Assembly: GCA_021371875.1 (NCBI GenBank)
Contig: JAJFVH010000039.1
Coordinates: 1-43,076, forward strand
From: Bacteroidales bacterium
GTDB lineage: Bacteria > Bacteroidota > Bacteroidia > Bacteroidales > Paludibacteraceae
Length of the DNA: 43,076 nucleotides
Reading direction: 5' to 3'
The position numbers were made by a program, and so were the translations under genes. Below, piece after piece: positions 35,077 to 42,988 of the stretch. The notes beneath the pieces were generated by a model. The model did no database searches. It had not been told where the DNA came from and saw only the letters and a list, made by a program, of their open reading frames with translations. Position 1 is the stretch's first letter. The number at the start of each line of letters is the position of its first letter.

Positions 35077-35271
35077 TTAAATATCGGTTAATAATTTGTC
35101 TAATTCTTCAGTAGTCCGGACAATCTCGTTAGAAATACTATCCAGCATTGTTACCAGATCGGGTTCCTCAATTTGAGGCTGTACATTTGCTTCGTTTTTG
35201 GTCGTTGTGCCTCCACTGCAAGCCATCATTATGAAAGTTGCAGCCGTTAAAATAAGTGCATTTTTTTTCAT
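35077..35271 (-). CDS. Small lipoprotein of unknown function
   Basis: This 64-residue protein has a signal peptide and lipobox IMMAC, so Cys would be lipidated near residue 18. The mature part is short and acidic (EEPDLVTMLDSISNEI, EELDKLLTDI), possibly a small coiled coil. The frame is open 33 codons further upstream, but that segment lacks a signal sequence, so ATG 35271 is used. A TATATTTG -7 box lies at 35305-35312 on the same strand. It pairs with the charged exported protein downstream; a joint envelope role is possible. Confidence 0.7.
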   Translation of the reverse strand: MKKNALILTAATFIMMACSGGTTTKNEANVQPQIEEPDLVTMLDSISNEIVRTTEELDKLLTDI

Positions 35272-35304
35272 TTTGTAATTTGAATTAATGATGAAACAAC
35301 GGGA

Positions 35305-35312
35305 CAAATATA
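35305..35312 (-). promoter_or_regulatory. -7 box for the small lipoprotein pair
   Basis: TATATTTG on the minus strand, 34 bases upstream of ATG 35271. Confidence 0.45.
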
Positions 35313-35433
35313 AAAATAAGTAGTGAGAAATAGTAAATAATGTCGTACAATTATCAGAAGATATATACATTGAAATTTAGCAATTCCTGCACTAATAACA
35401 AAGAATGTTGTGGCTCAAACTTAATAATAGAAT

Positions 35434-36541
35434 TCAGTCCGAAAACTCCATCAAATATGCTTTGATAAAGGCGTCGATATCGCCATCCATTACTGCATTC
35501 ACGTTCGAAGTTTGGTAGTTGGTACGGTGATCTTTTACGCGGCGGTCGTCGAAAACGTAACTGCGGATTTGCGATCCCCATTCAATTTTCTTTTTACCCG
35601 CTTCCACTTTGGCGGTTTCGGCACGGCGCTTTTCGAGTTCCAGCTCGTAAAGCTGCGATTTGAGTAAACGTATCGCATTGTCCTTGTTGCCAAACTGCGA
35701 ACGGCTTTCGGTATTTTCAATCACAATTTCGTCCTGTGCGTTTGTTACAGGATTCAGAAATTTGTAATGCAGACGGACACCGGTTTCCACCTTATTTACA
35801 TTCTGACCGCCGGCGCCCGACGAACGGAAAGTATCCCAGGTCAGGTTGGCCGGGTTGATTTCAATCTCAATAGTGTCGTCAATCAAAGGCACCACATAAA
35901 CCGAGGTAAATGAAGTCATTCGTTTACCCTGCGCGTTAAAAGGCGAAACACGTACCAAACGGTGGACGCCGTTTTCGCTTTTCAGATAACCATAAGCCAT
36001 TTCGCCTTCAATTTGCATGGTAACGGTTTTGATACCCGCTTCGTCGCCATCCTGGATATTGGTGATTTCAACTTTATAATTCTGGCGTTCAGCCCAACGC
36101 TGATACATGCGGAAAAGCATATCGGCCCAGTCCTGCGCTTCGGTACCGCCGGCGCCTGCCACAATCTTAATCACTGCTCCGAACTGGTCTTCCTCTTTCG
36201 AGAGCATGTTTTTCATTTCGAGTGTTTCTACCTGTTCCAAGGCATGACGATATGCTTCGTCCACTTCTGATTCGGTAGCCACTTCTTCGCGATAAAAATC
36301 GTAAGCCAACTGCAATTCTTCCACAGCGGTTTTTACACCGCTATAACCGGTAACCCAGTTTTTTAATTCTTTAATTTTACGCATCTGGGCCTCAGCAGCC
36401 TTGGCATCGTCCCAAAAACCGGGAACCTGCGTACGTAATTCTTCTTCTTCTATTTGGATGCTTTTCGAGTCGATGTCAAAGATACCTCCTCAACGCGATC
36501 TCGCGCTCCAACACATCTTTGAGTTGGTCTGTAGTAATCAT
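35434..36541 (-). CDS. prfB: Peptide chain release factor 2 with programmed +1 frameshift
   Basis: It terminates translation at UGA and UAA. The gene starts at ATG 36541 (MITTDQLKDVLEREIALRRY), reads 21 codons to CTT, then meets in-frame TGA at 36478-36476. Skipping one T gives CTT-GAC and continues to the stop at 35434, 368 residues in all; the joined segments are 36541-36479 and 36477-35434. An internal AGGAGG lies just before the slip site, the classic RF2 autoregulatory frameshift. The specificity tripeptide SPF (VSPFNAQGK) and catalytic GGQ (GAGGQNVNK) are present. The 316-codon frame from 36384 is only the downstream part. Confidence 0.96.
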
Positions 36542-36647
36542 TTAGTAGGATTTTAGTCTTCAACCCCAGGGAATTAAAAGACTGATTATTAATTATAATT
36601 TAAAACTTTGCGGTTCTATTTTTTCCTTTTAAAAAAACAGAAAGAAC

Positions 36648-37253
36648 TTAAATCAGCACACACGGCAAAAATACCGATGTAAATCCAACTATGAAACCGG
36701 CTAAAGTTTGCCCGGGCGTGTGTGCTTTGAGTTCGATGCGCGAAACAGCCACCAACGCTGAAATGAAAAGAATAATGGCAAATAACCACACAGGATTATA
36801 AGCCATGCGGTAACAAATTCCGAAAACACCACCGACTAAACCGCCTATTCCAGATAAGTGAGATGAGATTTTCCATTTCAGATTGATAAATGTATTAAGC
36901 AGGACAGACAAAGCAGTTCCCATACCCATACCCACAATAAAAAGCGGAAGTTGCAAAACTCTCCACATAAATAAAGTCCAGAATACGTAAGCGAGGAAAG
37001 AAAACAAATAGGGTATGGTTCGTTCCTCTCGACGGGAAATAAACAAATCGTGCACTTCGCCTTTTTTCATTAGCAGCAAAATGGGAGTTGCCGGAAGTAT
37101 TCCCGTAAAAAGTAATGTTCCCAGTATAGCTATCAATTGCCACGCAGCGGGCAAAACATCGAAAACATTAAGATTCATAAGCATGATCATGCCATAAGTA
37201 GGCATCAACAGCGGCTGAAACACAAAAGAGATTATATTATAAAATTTTTTCAT
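36648..37253 (-). CDS. PAP2-like integral membrane protein
   Basis: This 201-residue membrane protein has about six helices. The motifs are a divergent PAP2 set: RREERTIPY in the position of the K/R-RP motif, KISSHLSGIGG with the central His, and SRIELKAHTPGQTLAG with the final His. The last motif has Gln where PAP2 phosphatases usually have Asp, as in other Bacteroidota relatives. It may dephosphorylate isoprenyl or lipid diphosphates, but activity is uncertain. Start ATG 37253 is used in place of a TTG three codons upstream. It may be in the rpoN transcript, but two repeats intervene. Confidence 0.75.
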   Translation of the reverse strand: MKKFYNIISFVFQPLLMPTYGMIMLMNLNVFDVLPAAWQLIAILGTLLFTGILPATPILLLMKKGEVHDLFISRREERTIPYLFSFLAYVFWTLFMWRVLQLPLFIVGMGMGTALSVLLNTFINLKWKISSHLSGIGGLVGGVFGICYRMAYNPVWLFAIILFISALVAVSRIELKAHTPGQTLAGFIVGFTSVFLPCVLI

Positions 37254-37263
37254 AAAAATCAAC

Positions 37264-37322
37264 TTCCCCCATCCCCTCCAAAAGGAGGGGAGCTTTTCCC
37301 CTTCGGAGGAATTGAAGGGAGC
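37264..37322. repeat. C/G-block intergenic repeat
   Basis: CCCCATCCCCTCCAAAAGGAGGGGAGC is followed by CCCCTTCGGAGG and GAAGGGAGC. The CCCCTCC/GGAGGGG arms are complementary around AAAA. It resembles the palindrome at 6381-6405 and is next to repeat copy C. Confidence 0.6.
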
Positions 37323-37347
37323 TAATTATAAAATGTATTTTTCTGAA

Positions 37348-37404
37348 ATCCCCCTTTGCTGTGTTTCGACTTTACCTGTTTCGACTTTAGGCGAGAGGGG
37401 ATTT
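37348..37404 (-). repeat. Dispersed intergenic repeat, copy C (two units)
   Basis: On the minus strand it reads ATCCCCTCTCGCCT, then two AAAGTCGAAACAGGT-type units, then ACACAGCAAAGGGGGAT. The tandem unit differs from copies A and B by GAAAC for GAGAC, while the flanks match copy B closely. It lies between rpoN and the PAP2-like gene. Confidence 0.85.
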
Positions 37405-37411
37405 TATGAAC

Positions 37412-38866
37412 TTAAATTTCTTTTCTCAACCGGGCGACAGGAATACTCAACTGTTCGCGATATTTGGCAACAGTACGGCGTGCAATAATATATCCTTTTT
37501 CTTTCAGTACATCAGCCAGTGCATCGTCGTTCAACGGTTTGCGTTTGTCTTCGTTATCGACACAATCCTGAAGAATTTTCTTGATTTCGCGGGTCGAAAC
37601 TTCTTCGCCCGAGTCGTTGGTCATCGATTCGGAAAAGAAGTATTTGACGGGAAATATCCCAAATTCGGTTTGTATATATTTGCTGTTACTTACTCTCGAA
37701 ATGGTTGATATGTCGAATCCCGTACGATCGGCTATATCTTTTAATATCATGGGTTTCAGATAAGTATCATCGCCTTCGATAAAAAACTCTTTCTGAAATT
37801 CGACAATGGCCATCATGGTGGTGAGCAAGGTTTGCTGCCGTTGTTTGATTGCATCGATAAACCAGCGTGCCGCATCGATTTTTTGCTTTACAAACATCAC
37901 GGCATCTTTCATTTCGCGAGTCTGGTTCTTTTTATTCGATGCATAATCCTGAAACATTTCGTTGTAGGTATTGTTCACTCGCAGCTCGGGAATATTGCTG
38001 TTGTTCAAATGAACCGAAAGTTGATTTTCATCATTTTCCAAAATGAAATCGGGCACTATGGTTGCCATTGATTTTTCAAGGGCATTGCCGCCCCAAGCGT
38101 TGCCGGGTTTAGGATTTAGCCTCACAATCTCATTGATAATTTTTTTTAATTGCTCATCATCAATGTTTAATGCTTTTGTAATTTTATCGTAATGTTTTTT
38201 CGAGAACTCTTCGAAATAATCGGTAATAACTTTTTGAGCAAGTTTCACGTCTTTTGTTTGATTCTTCCGTTCGAGCTGCAAAAGCAAACACTCCCTGAGT
38301 GAAGTGGCTCCTACTCCAGCCGGATCAAATTGGCGGATAAGGTTGACTATCCGGTTCATTTCTTCGTCGGTAGTCTGGATGCCTGCGTGAAATACGATAT
38401 CATCCACCATCGATTCGGGTAAACGGCGCAGATAGCCTTCTTCATCAATATTGCCGATAGCATATTCTGCAAGCATCCTCTCGTGTTCGGAAAGCTGAAG
38501 CAACCCAAGTTGGTCAATCAGATTTTCGTGAAAAGTCATGCCTACCGAAAATGGAATATCTTCGTGTTTATCGTCTTTCGAGGTGTTATTGGTTTTTAAT
38601 TTATAGTCGGGGATGTCATCATCCGCCATATACTCTTCGGGGTCGAAATCATTATTGTTTCCGCCATCCTCGTTGTTGAATTCATCGTCAAGATCATCCG
38701 ACTCATTTTCATTATCCGAACCTTCTTCCAAAGCAGGATTTTCCTCTATTTCCTGGCGGATGCGCTCCTCCAGCTCCAAAGTAGGAACTTCGAGCATTTT
38801 AATCACCTGGATCTGTGCGGGCGAAAGTTTTTGTTGTAGTTTTTGTTGTAATTGTTGCTTTAACAT
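37412..38866 (-). CDS. rpoN: RNA polymerase sigma-54 factor
   Basis: This alternative sigma factor directs polymerase to -24/-12 promoters and needs AAA+ activators. The protein has 484 residues. The Gln-rich activator-interaction region (1-46, LKQQLQQKLQQKL and EIEENPALEE) is followed by an acidic Asp/Asn-rich linker (about 47-100), the core-binding domain and a C-terminal DNA-binding part with the RpoN box ARRTVAKYREQL. Full family domain order is present. A TATCTTTG -7 box lies at 38905-38912, about 38 bases upstream. A GAFTSA-type activator is at 24933. Confidence 0.96.
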   Translation of the reverse strand: MLKQQLQQKLQQKLSPAQIQVIKMLEVPTLELEERIRQEIEENPALEEGSDNENESDDLDDEFNNEDGGNNNDFDPEEYMADDDIPDYKLKTNNTSKDDKHEDIPFSVGMTFHENLIDQLGLLQLSEHERMLAEYAIGNIDEEGYLRRLPESMVDDIVFHAGIQTTDEEMNRIVNLIRQFDPAGVGATSLRECLLLQLERKNQTKDVKLAQKVITDYFEEFSKKHYDKITKALNIDDEQLKKIINEIVRLNPKPGNAWGGNALEKSMATIVPDFILENDENQLSVHLNNSNIPELRVNNTYNEMFQDYASNKKNQTREMKDAVMFVKQKIDAARWFIDAIKQRQQTLLTTMMAIVEFQKEFFIEGDDTYLKPMILKDIADRTGFDISTISRVSNSKYIQTEFGIFPVKYFFSESMTNDSGEEVSTREIKKILQDCVDNEDKRKPLNDDALADVLKEKGYIIARRTVAKYREQLSIPVARLRKEI

Positions 38867-38904
38867 AAACGAAAAAATCCTGTACTATCTGATTTCAACG
38901 GATA

Positions 38905-38912
38905 CAAAGATA
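38905..38912 (-). promoter_or_regulatory. -7 box for rpoN
   Basis: TATCTTTG on the minus strand; no consensus TTTG at the expected distance. Confidence 0.5.
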
Positions 38913-38975
38913 CAAGTTTTTTTGTATAAAATCGCAGATTTTGATTTGCAGTAGGGGTTAAGTTTTACCTATGTT

Positions 38976-39866
38976 CTATTTTTTCTTTTCCAATTCCAAA
39001 TCAATTCTGCCCAGATACAAGCCACTTTTACCCATTTGAGCAATAACAACGGGTTTACCTGCTGCGTTGTTGGTTTTTGTGTTTTCAAGTAAAGTGTGCG
39101 AATGCCCGCCAATGATTATATCAATGTATTTTGTTTCGTGGGCAATGTCAAAGTCATTTACAGCCACCGAAGTGGAATCGGAACCGAGATGCGATAAACA
39201 AATAACGAAGTTGCATTTTTTATTGTTTTTCAAAAAAGCTGACATTTCTTTTGCTTTTTCAACCGGATTATTGTAAATCAATCCTCTGTAATTACTTTCA
39301 ATGATTAAACTTTTGGGTTCGATATTCAAAGCCATGATGCCGATTTTCAATCCGGCTTTTTTCAATATTAAATAGGGTCGAATAAATTTTTCGATCGGTG
39401 TTTTGCTGACATCGTAGTTTGAACTTATAAAAGGGAACTTAGCTTTTGCAAGTATTACTGACAAAGTGTCGATGCCGTTGTCAAACTCATGGTTTCCAAG
39501 TGTTCCGGCATCGTATTTCATGCGGTTGATGGCATCGATTTCAATCCTGCCATTGTAGAAATTAAAGTAAGGCGTTCCCTGCGAAAAATCTCCGGCATCG
39601 AGTAGAAGTACGTTTTTTTCTTCCGAACGTATTTTCTGTATCACTCCCATGCGACGGGCATATCCACCCATGTCAGCGGTTTTAAGTGTCGATTTTTCGG
39701 TTGGCTCCACCTGGCTGTGTGTATCGTTAGTGTGCAAAATCACTAATCTCACTTTTTCGCCGGCAAGTACCGAAATGGCCGAAAATGCCAAAAGGAGAAA
39801 AAGAACTCTTAGCTTTTGAAGGTGAAGTAAGTTCCTTTTGGTTGGTAGTTTATCTGTTTTAAACAT
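38976..39866 (-). CDS. Periplasmic metallophosphatase, catalytic half of 5'-nucleotidase
   Basis: This 296-residue calcineurin-like enzyme has a signal peptide (about 18-36). Its motifs are complete: LHTNDTHSQ, LLDAGDFSQGTPY, GTLGNHEFDNG, CLSHLGSD and IIGGHSHT (two-metal ligands). The usual single-chain 5'-nucleotidase carries a C-terminal substrate domain of about 250 residues; here that domain is encoded by the next gene upstream. It is predicted to release phosphate from nucleotides in the periplasm. It follows the lipoprotein gene by 46 bases and is probably co-transcribed with it. Confidence 0.9.
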   Translation of the reverse strand: MFKTDKLPTKRNLLHLQKLRVLFLLLAFSAISVLAGEKVRLVILHTNDTHSQVEPTEKSTLKTADMGGYARRMGVIQKIRSEEKNVLLLDAGDFSQGTPYFNFYNGRIEIDAINRMKYDAGTLGNHEFDNGIDTLSVILAKAKFPFISSNYDVSKTPIEKFIRPYLILKKAGLKIGIMALNIEPKSLIIESNYRGLIYNNPVEKAKEMSAFLKNNKKCNFVICLSHLGSDSTSVAVNDFDIAHETKYIDIIIGGHSHTLLENTKTNNAAGKPVVIAQMGKSGLYLGRIDLELEKKK

Positions 39867-39912
39867 AATCTTATTGAATAAATGGGTTGAAAATTAAAGC
39901 GTTAATTCCCCT

Positions 39913-40668
39913 TCACGGAATAAGGGTTATTCTCCCGTCCAACTTCGACTGAATGACTTTTCCTTTTTTAGTTTCACTCTTGATATAGTCAAGCAATATA
40001 TTGCGAATTTTTATGCCGGTGTTCACCCGTTTTTCGTACATTGCCAGTTGCACCATCTTATCATTTCCGCCTGCCAGATAATCGTTGGTGGCTATGCTGT
40101 ACCATTTGTCCATATCCAGGGTTTGCCCGTTTATTGTAATATCAACAGCTTTGTTGTTTGCAATTGTCATGCGTATGCCGGAAACGCCTTCGCCGCCCAC
40201 CTTGGCAAAAAACTGAAGCAATTCGTCGAGTTTATCTCCTTTGAGCCAGAGTATAACCAGTTCGTTTTCGAAAGGCATTAGTTCAAATACTTTACGAATA
40301 GTAATGTTTCCGGCAGGAATTTCTGTGCGCAATCCGCCTAAATTAACAATGCCAATATCAACGGGTTGTTTCAAATATTCCGTAGCGCTTAGTTTATATA
40401 CGTCGGCACTGAAATTCGACAACAAACTTTCGGGTGCATGAGCCTTCATGGTTTCGGCAGCCTGACCGATTACAATATTCATTTCTGCATCGATTTTTTG
40501 CTTTACCGGTTGCAAATAGGTTTCATAATTTTTGTCGGCAAGCGTTTCTGTAGATGCATCAATGGCAATTTTGGCGGAAGTGGCATGGGTAACAGTATAT
40601 TGTTTGGAACTACAAGCCACAATTGTGATTGCCAACGCCAACAAGATCAATATATTTTGTTTTTTCAT
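39913..40668 (-). CDS. Lipoprotein with 5'-nucleotidase C-terminal domain
   Basis: This 251-residue lipoprotein (lipobox IVACSS, Cys near residue 19) is made almost wholly of the 5_nucleotid_C domain. It has NFSADVYKL, VNLGGLRTEIPAG, FELMPFENELV and YSIATNDYLAGGND, the substrate-binding part of periplasmic 5'-nucleotidases. It lacks the metallophosphatase half, which is the next gene (38976-39866). The two products presumably associate as a split enzyme. Being lipidated, this half may anchor the complex to a membrane. Confidence 0.9.
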   Translation of the reverse strand: MKKQNILILLALAITIVACSSKQYTVTHATSAKIAIDASTETLADKNYETYLQPVKQKIDAEMNIVIGQAAETMKAHAPESLLSNFSADVYKLSATEYLKQPVDIGIVNLGGLRTEIPAGNITIRKVFELMPFENELVILWLKGDKLDELLQFFAKVGGEGVSGIRMTIANNKAVDITINGQTLDMDKWYSIATNDYLAGGNDKMVQLAMYEKRVNTGIKIRNILLDYIKSETKKGKVIQSKLDGRITLIP

Positions 40669-40769
40669 AACTTAATTCTGACTTCGTTTTGATGACGAAA
40701 ATAGTAAAATTTAATCAATCAGCCAAAAGATATTCGTTCATGACTATATAACAAAAAATTAAAAAGTTG

Positions 40770-40777
40770 TATCTTTG
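40770..40777 (+). promoter_or_regulatory. -7 box for tyrS
   Basis: TATCTTTG, 47 bases before ATG 40825. The -33 element is not evident. Confidence 0.5.
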
Positions 40778-40824
40778 CACCTTCAAAAAAACAAGAAGAT
40801 AACACGGAAATATAAATTGTAGAA

Positions 40825-42117
40825 ATGAATTTTATCGAAGAACTTCAATGGCGAGGTATGATACACACCATGATGCCCGGAACCGAAGAACAACTGGCTA
40901 AAGAAATGACTGTGGCTTACGTAGGTATAGACCCGACAGCCGATTCGTTACATATCGGACATTTGGTGAGCGTGATGATGTTGCGTCATTTTCAACGTGC
41001 CGGACATAAACCCATTGCGTTGGTAGGAGGAGCTACGGGTATGATTGGCGACCCTTCGGGAAAGTCAGCTGAACGTAATTTACTCGACGAAGCTGCATTG
41101 CGTCATAATCAGGAAAGTATAAAAGCACAATTGGCTAAATTTCTCGATTTTGAGAGTGATGCGCCTAATGCTGCCGAGTTAGTGAACAATTACGATTGGA
41201 TGAAGGATTATTCCTTTCTCGATTTTATCCGCGACATTGGCAAGCACATCACTGTGAATTATATGATGGCCAAGGATTCGGTAAAAAAACGTTTGAGCAG
41301 CGAGTCGAGCGTAGGTATGTCGTTCACCGAATTTTCCTACCAGTTAATGCAAGGCTATGACTTTTTGTGGTTAAATCAGAATAAAAACTGTAAACTGCAA
41401 ATGGGCGGTTCCGACCAATGGGGAAATATCACAACCGGAACGGAGCTTATACGCCGTAAAACCGAAAGCGATGCTTACGCATTGGTTTGTCCATTGATTA
41501 CCAAGGCGGATGGTGGTAAATTCGGAAAAACGGAAAATGGAAACGTGTGGCTCGACCGTCGTTACACTTCGCCGTATAAATTTTTCCAGTTTTGGCTTAA
41601 TGTAAGCGATGCCGATGCCGAAAAATACATCAAAATTTTCACTTCTCTTGAAAAGACCGAAATCGATAGTCTGATAGCCGAACATACAACTGCCCCACAT
41701 TTACGTATTTTACAAAAAAAGCTGGCTAAGGAAGTTACCATAATGGTACATTCCGAAGAAGATTACAAGGCAGCTATCGAAGCTTCGAATATTTTGTTCG
41801 GCAATGCAACTTCCGAAGCCCTGAAGCGCTTGGATGAAGATACTTTGCTGGCAGTTTTCGATGGTGTTCCTCAGTTTAAAATTGACAAATCGGTTTTTAG
41901 TACGGGAATAAAGGCTATTGATTTACTAACTGATGCAGCGGCGGTTTTTCCTTCAAAAGGAGAGATGCGCAAGCTGGTACAATCGGGCGGTGTAAGTCTG
42001 AATAAAGAAAGACTCGAAAATCAGGATCAAATAATTACAGAATCTGACCTTTTAAATAACAAATATTTACTTACACAAAAAGGCAGAAAAAACTATTTTC
42101 TGTTGTTTGCAGAATAA
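40825..42117 (+). CDS. tyrS: Tyrosyl-tRNA synthetase
   Basis: It charges tRNA-Tyr. This class I synthetase of 430 residues has [15 protein letters not shown] (HIGH motif), [22 protein letters not shown] (substrate pocket), and [11 protein letters not shown] in place of KMSKS. A C-terminal S4 RNA-binding domain contains [17 protein letters not shown]. The TyrS1-type length and start MNFIEEL are normal. It is followed by two tRNA-Gln genes with their own promoters, so it is probably monocistronic. Confidence 0.97.
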   Translation: MNFIEELQWRGMIHTMMPGTEEQLAKEMTVAYVGIDPTADSLHIGHLVSVMMLRHFQRAGHKPIALVGGATGMIGDPSGKSAERNLLDEAALRHNQESIKAQLAKFLDFESDAPNAAELVNNYDWMKDYSFLDFIRDIGKHITVNYMMAKDSVKKRLSSESSVGMSFTEFSYQLMQGYDFLWLNQNKNCKLQMGGSDQWGNITTGTELIRRKTESDAYALVCPLITKADGGKFGKTENGNVWLDRRYTSPYKFFQFWLNVSDADAEKYIKIFTSLEKTEIDSLIAEHTTAPHLRILQKKLAKEVTIMVHSEEDYKAAIEASNILFGNATSEALKRLDEDTLLAVFDGVPQFKIDKSVFSTGIKAIDLLTDAAAVFPSKGEMRKLVQSGGVSLNKERLENQDQIITESDLLNNKYLLTQKGRKNYFLLFAE

Positions 42118-42154
42118 TGAAATCAGAAAATTAAACATAATTTTCGAAAATCGT

Positions 42155-42185
42155 TTTGGCAAAAAGAAAAACAATTGTATCTTTG
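42155..42185 (+). promoter_or_regulatory. Promoter of tRNA-Gln(TTG)
   Basis: TTTG (42155-42158), 19 bases, TATCTTTG (42178-42185), followed by a leader of about 23 bases to the tRNA. Confidence 0.85.
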
Positions 42186-42214
42186 CACCGCTTTAGAAAT
42201 AAAGCACTAATGAT

Positions 42215-42285
42215 TGTCTCATGGTGTAATGGTAGCACTGCAGTTTTTGGTTCTGCCTGTCGAAGTTCGAATCTTCGTGAGACAA
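42215..42285 (+). tRNA. tRNA-Gln (anticodon TTG)
   Basis: The 71-base cloverleaf has acceptor TGTCTCA/TGAGACA with discriminator A, D arm GTAATGGTAGC, anticodon loop TTTTGGT giving TTG, and T arm CGAAG-TTCGAAT-CTTCG. No CCA is encoded. Confidence 0.96.
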
Positions 42286-42296
42286 CAACAAAACAA

Positions 42297-42337
42297 CAAC
42301 GGTTGAATTTAGTAATGAAATTCAACCGTTTATTTTG
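42297..42337 (+). terminator. Terminator of tRNA-Gln(TTG)
   Basis: ACGGTTGAATTT pairs with AAATTCAACCGT around AGTAATG, followed by a T-rich run. Its stem shares ACGGTTGAA with the next terminator. Confidence 0.9.
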
Positions 42338-42345
42338 ATCAAAAA

Positions 42346-42376
42346 TTTGTCCGAAGGAATATTTTTTATACCTTTG
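42346..42376 (+). promoter_or_regulatory. Promoter of tRNA-Gln(CTG)
   Basis: TTTG (42346-42349), 19 bases, TACCTTTG (42369-42376), ending 20 bases before the tRNA. Confidence 0.85.
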
Positions 42377-42395
42377 GCATCCCATAATAAATTAC

Positions 42396-42466
42396 TGTCT
42401 TATGGTGTAATGGTAGCACTGCAGTTTCTGGATCTGCCTGTCTAGGTTCGAATCCTAGTAAGACAA
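42396..42466 (+). tRNA. tRNA-Gln (anticodon CTG)
   Basis: The 71-base cloverleaf has acceptor TGTCTTA/TAAGACA with discriminator A, anticodon loop TTCTGGA giving CTG, and T arm CTAGG-TTCGAAT-CCTAG. It is closely similar to the upstream tRNA-Gln, and no CCA is encoded. Confidence 0.96.
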
Positions 42467-42469
42467 CAA

Positions 42470-42508
42470 AACGGTTGAAATCTATTTTTGATTTTCAACC
42501 GTTTTATT
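42470..42508 (+). terminator. Terminator of tRNA-Gln(CTG)
   Basis: ACGGTTGAAATC pairs with GATTTTCAACCGT around a T-rich loop, followed by TTTTATTATT. The stem sequence resembles that of the first tRNA-Gln terminator. Confidence 0.9.
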
Positions 42509-42537
42509 ATTCCCTCTGGTTTGACAATTGTTTCTTT

Positions 42538-42570
42538 CGGCTCGCAGTATTTATATAGGATTGCGAGTCG
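42538..42570. other. Nine-base-pair hairpin in the gap after tRNA-Gln
   Basis: CGGCTCGCA pairs with TGCGAGTCG (one G-T) around 15 bases. No T-run follows. Otherwise 42571-42790 shows no gene or clear regulatory site. Confidence 0.5.
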
Positions 42571-42798
42571 GAACCCGCAAAATTCGATGCAAAACAACAA
42601 TTAATGTTCCGTTAGAAACGATACTATAAAAGTCGAGATGACTTCAATTTGTAATCATTATACCGATTTTTCTGCTCTTATACAATAGAAATAAGCATTC
42701 GAGAATAAATTCATTCAATTTTTACGTTGCTTTGAAGAACACAAAATCAGCAACATAAATAAAAATATGTTTTTTAGCATAAAAAAGAATCCAAAACA

Positions 42799-42830
42799 TT
42801 TGGAATATAAAGCAGAAAGGCTTACTTTTG
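42799..42830 (+). promoter_or_regulatory. Promoter of the candidate RNA at 42837
   Basis: TTTG (42799-42802), 20 bases, TACTTTTG (42823-42830): full consensus. Confidence 0.8.
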
Positions 42831-42836
42831 CACCCG

Positions 42837-42944
42837 CTTTGAGAGAGAAGCTTTACGGGTTGTTTAGTGCATCAGGATTGCCCCACAAGTAAAGAATCCC
42901 TGTAAGGAGTGATAAGGAGCGATATTAGTTACGGGATTTTTTTT
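42837..42944 (+). ncRNA. Candidate small structured RNA
   Basis: Transcription from the promoter at 42799-42830 would start near 42837. The region of about 108 bases has a 5' hairpin (CCCG/CGGG with an inner GCTT/AAGC helix, 42833-42860) and no credible gene. It ends in an intrinsic terminator (42895-42944). It could be a free small RNA or a terminated leader. I cannot match it to a known family by eye. Confidence 0.6.
42895..42944 (+). terminator. Terminator of the candidate RNA
   Basis: AATCCC-T-GTAA (42895-42905) pairs with TTACGGGATT (42929-42938), with one bulged T, followed by a run of Ts. Confidence 0.8.
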
Positions 42945-42950
42945 AAAAGT

Positions 42951-42982
42951 TTTGGTGGAGTTAGAAATTTGGCATATCTTTG
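42951..42982 (+). promoter_or_regulatory. Promoter at the right edge
   Basis: TTTG (42951-42954), 20 bases, TATCTTTG (42975-42982). It drives whatever begins near 42989 and continues out of the window. Confidence 0.8.
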
Positions 42983-42988
42983 CAGTCC

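Noticed and set aside
36384-36478. Treating the in-frame TGA in prfB as a nonsense mutation or sequencing error
   Set aside because: The internal AGGAGG and CTT-TGA-C context is the known RF2 autoregulatory frameshift site.
36476-36485. TATCTTTG at the prfB slip site as an internal promoter
   Set aside because: The sequence is explained by the conserved frameshift site, and no -33 element accompanies it.
42538-42570. Hairpin after tRNA-Gln as an integration (att) site
   Set aside because: No integrase, direct repeat of the tRNA end or mobile cargo is nearby.
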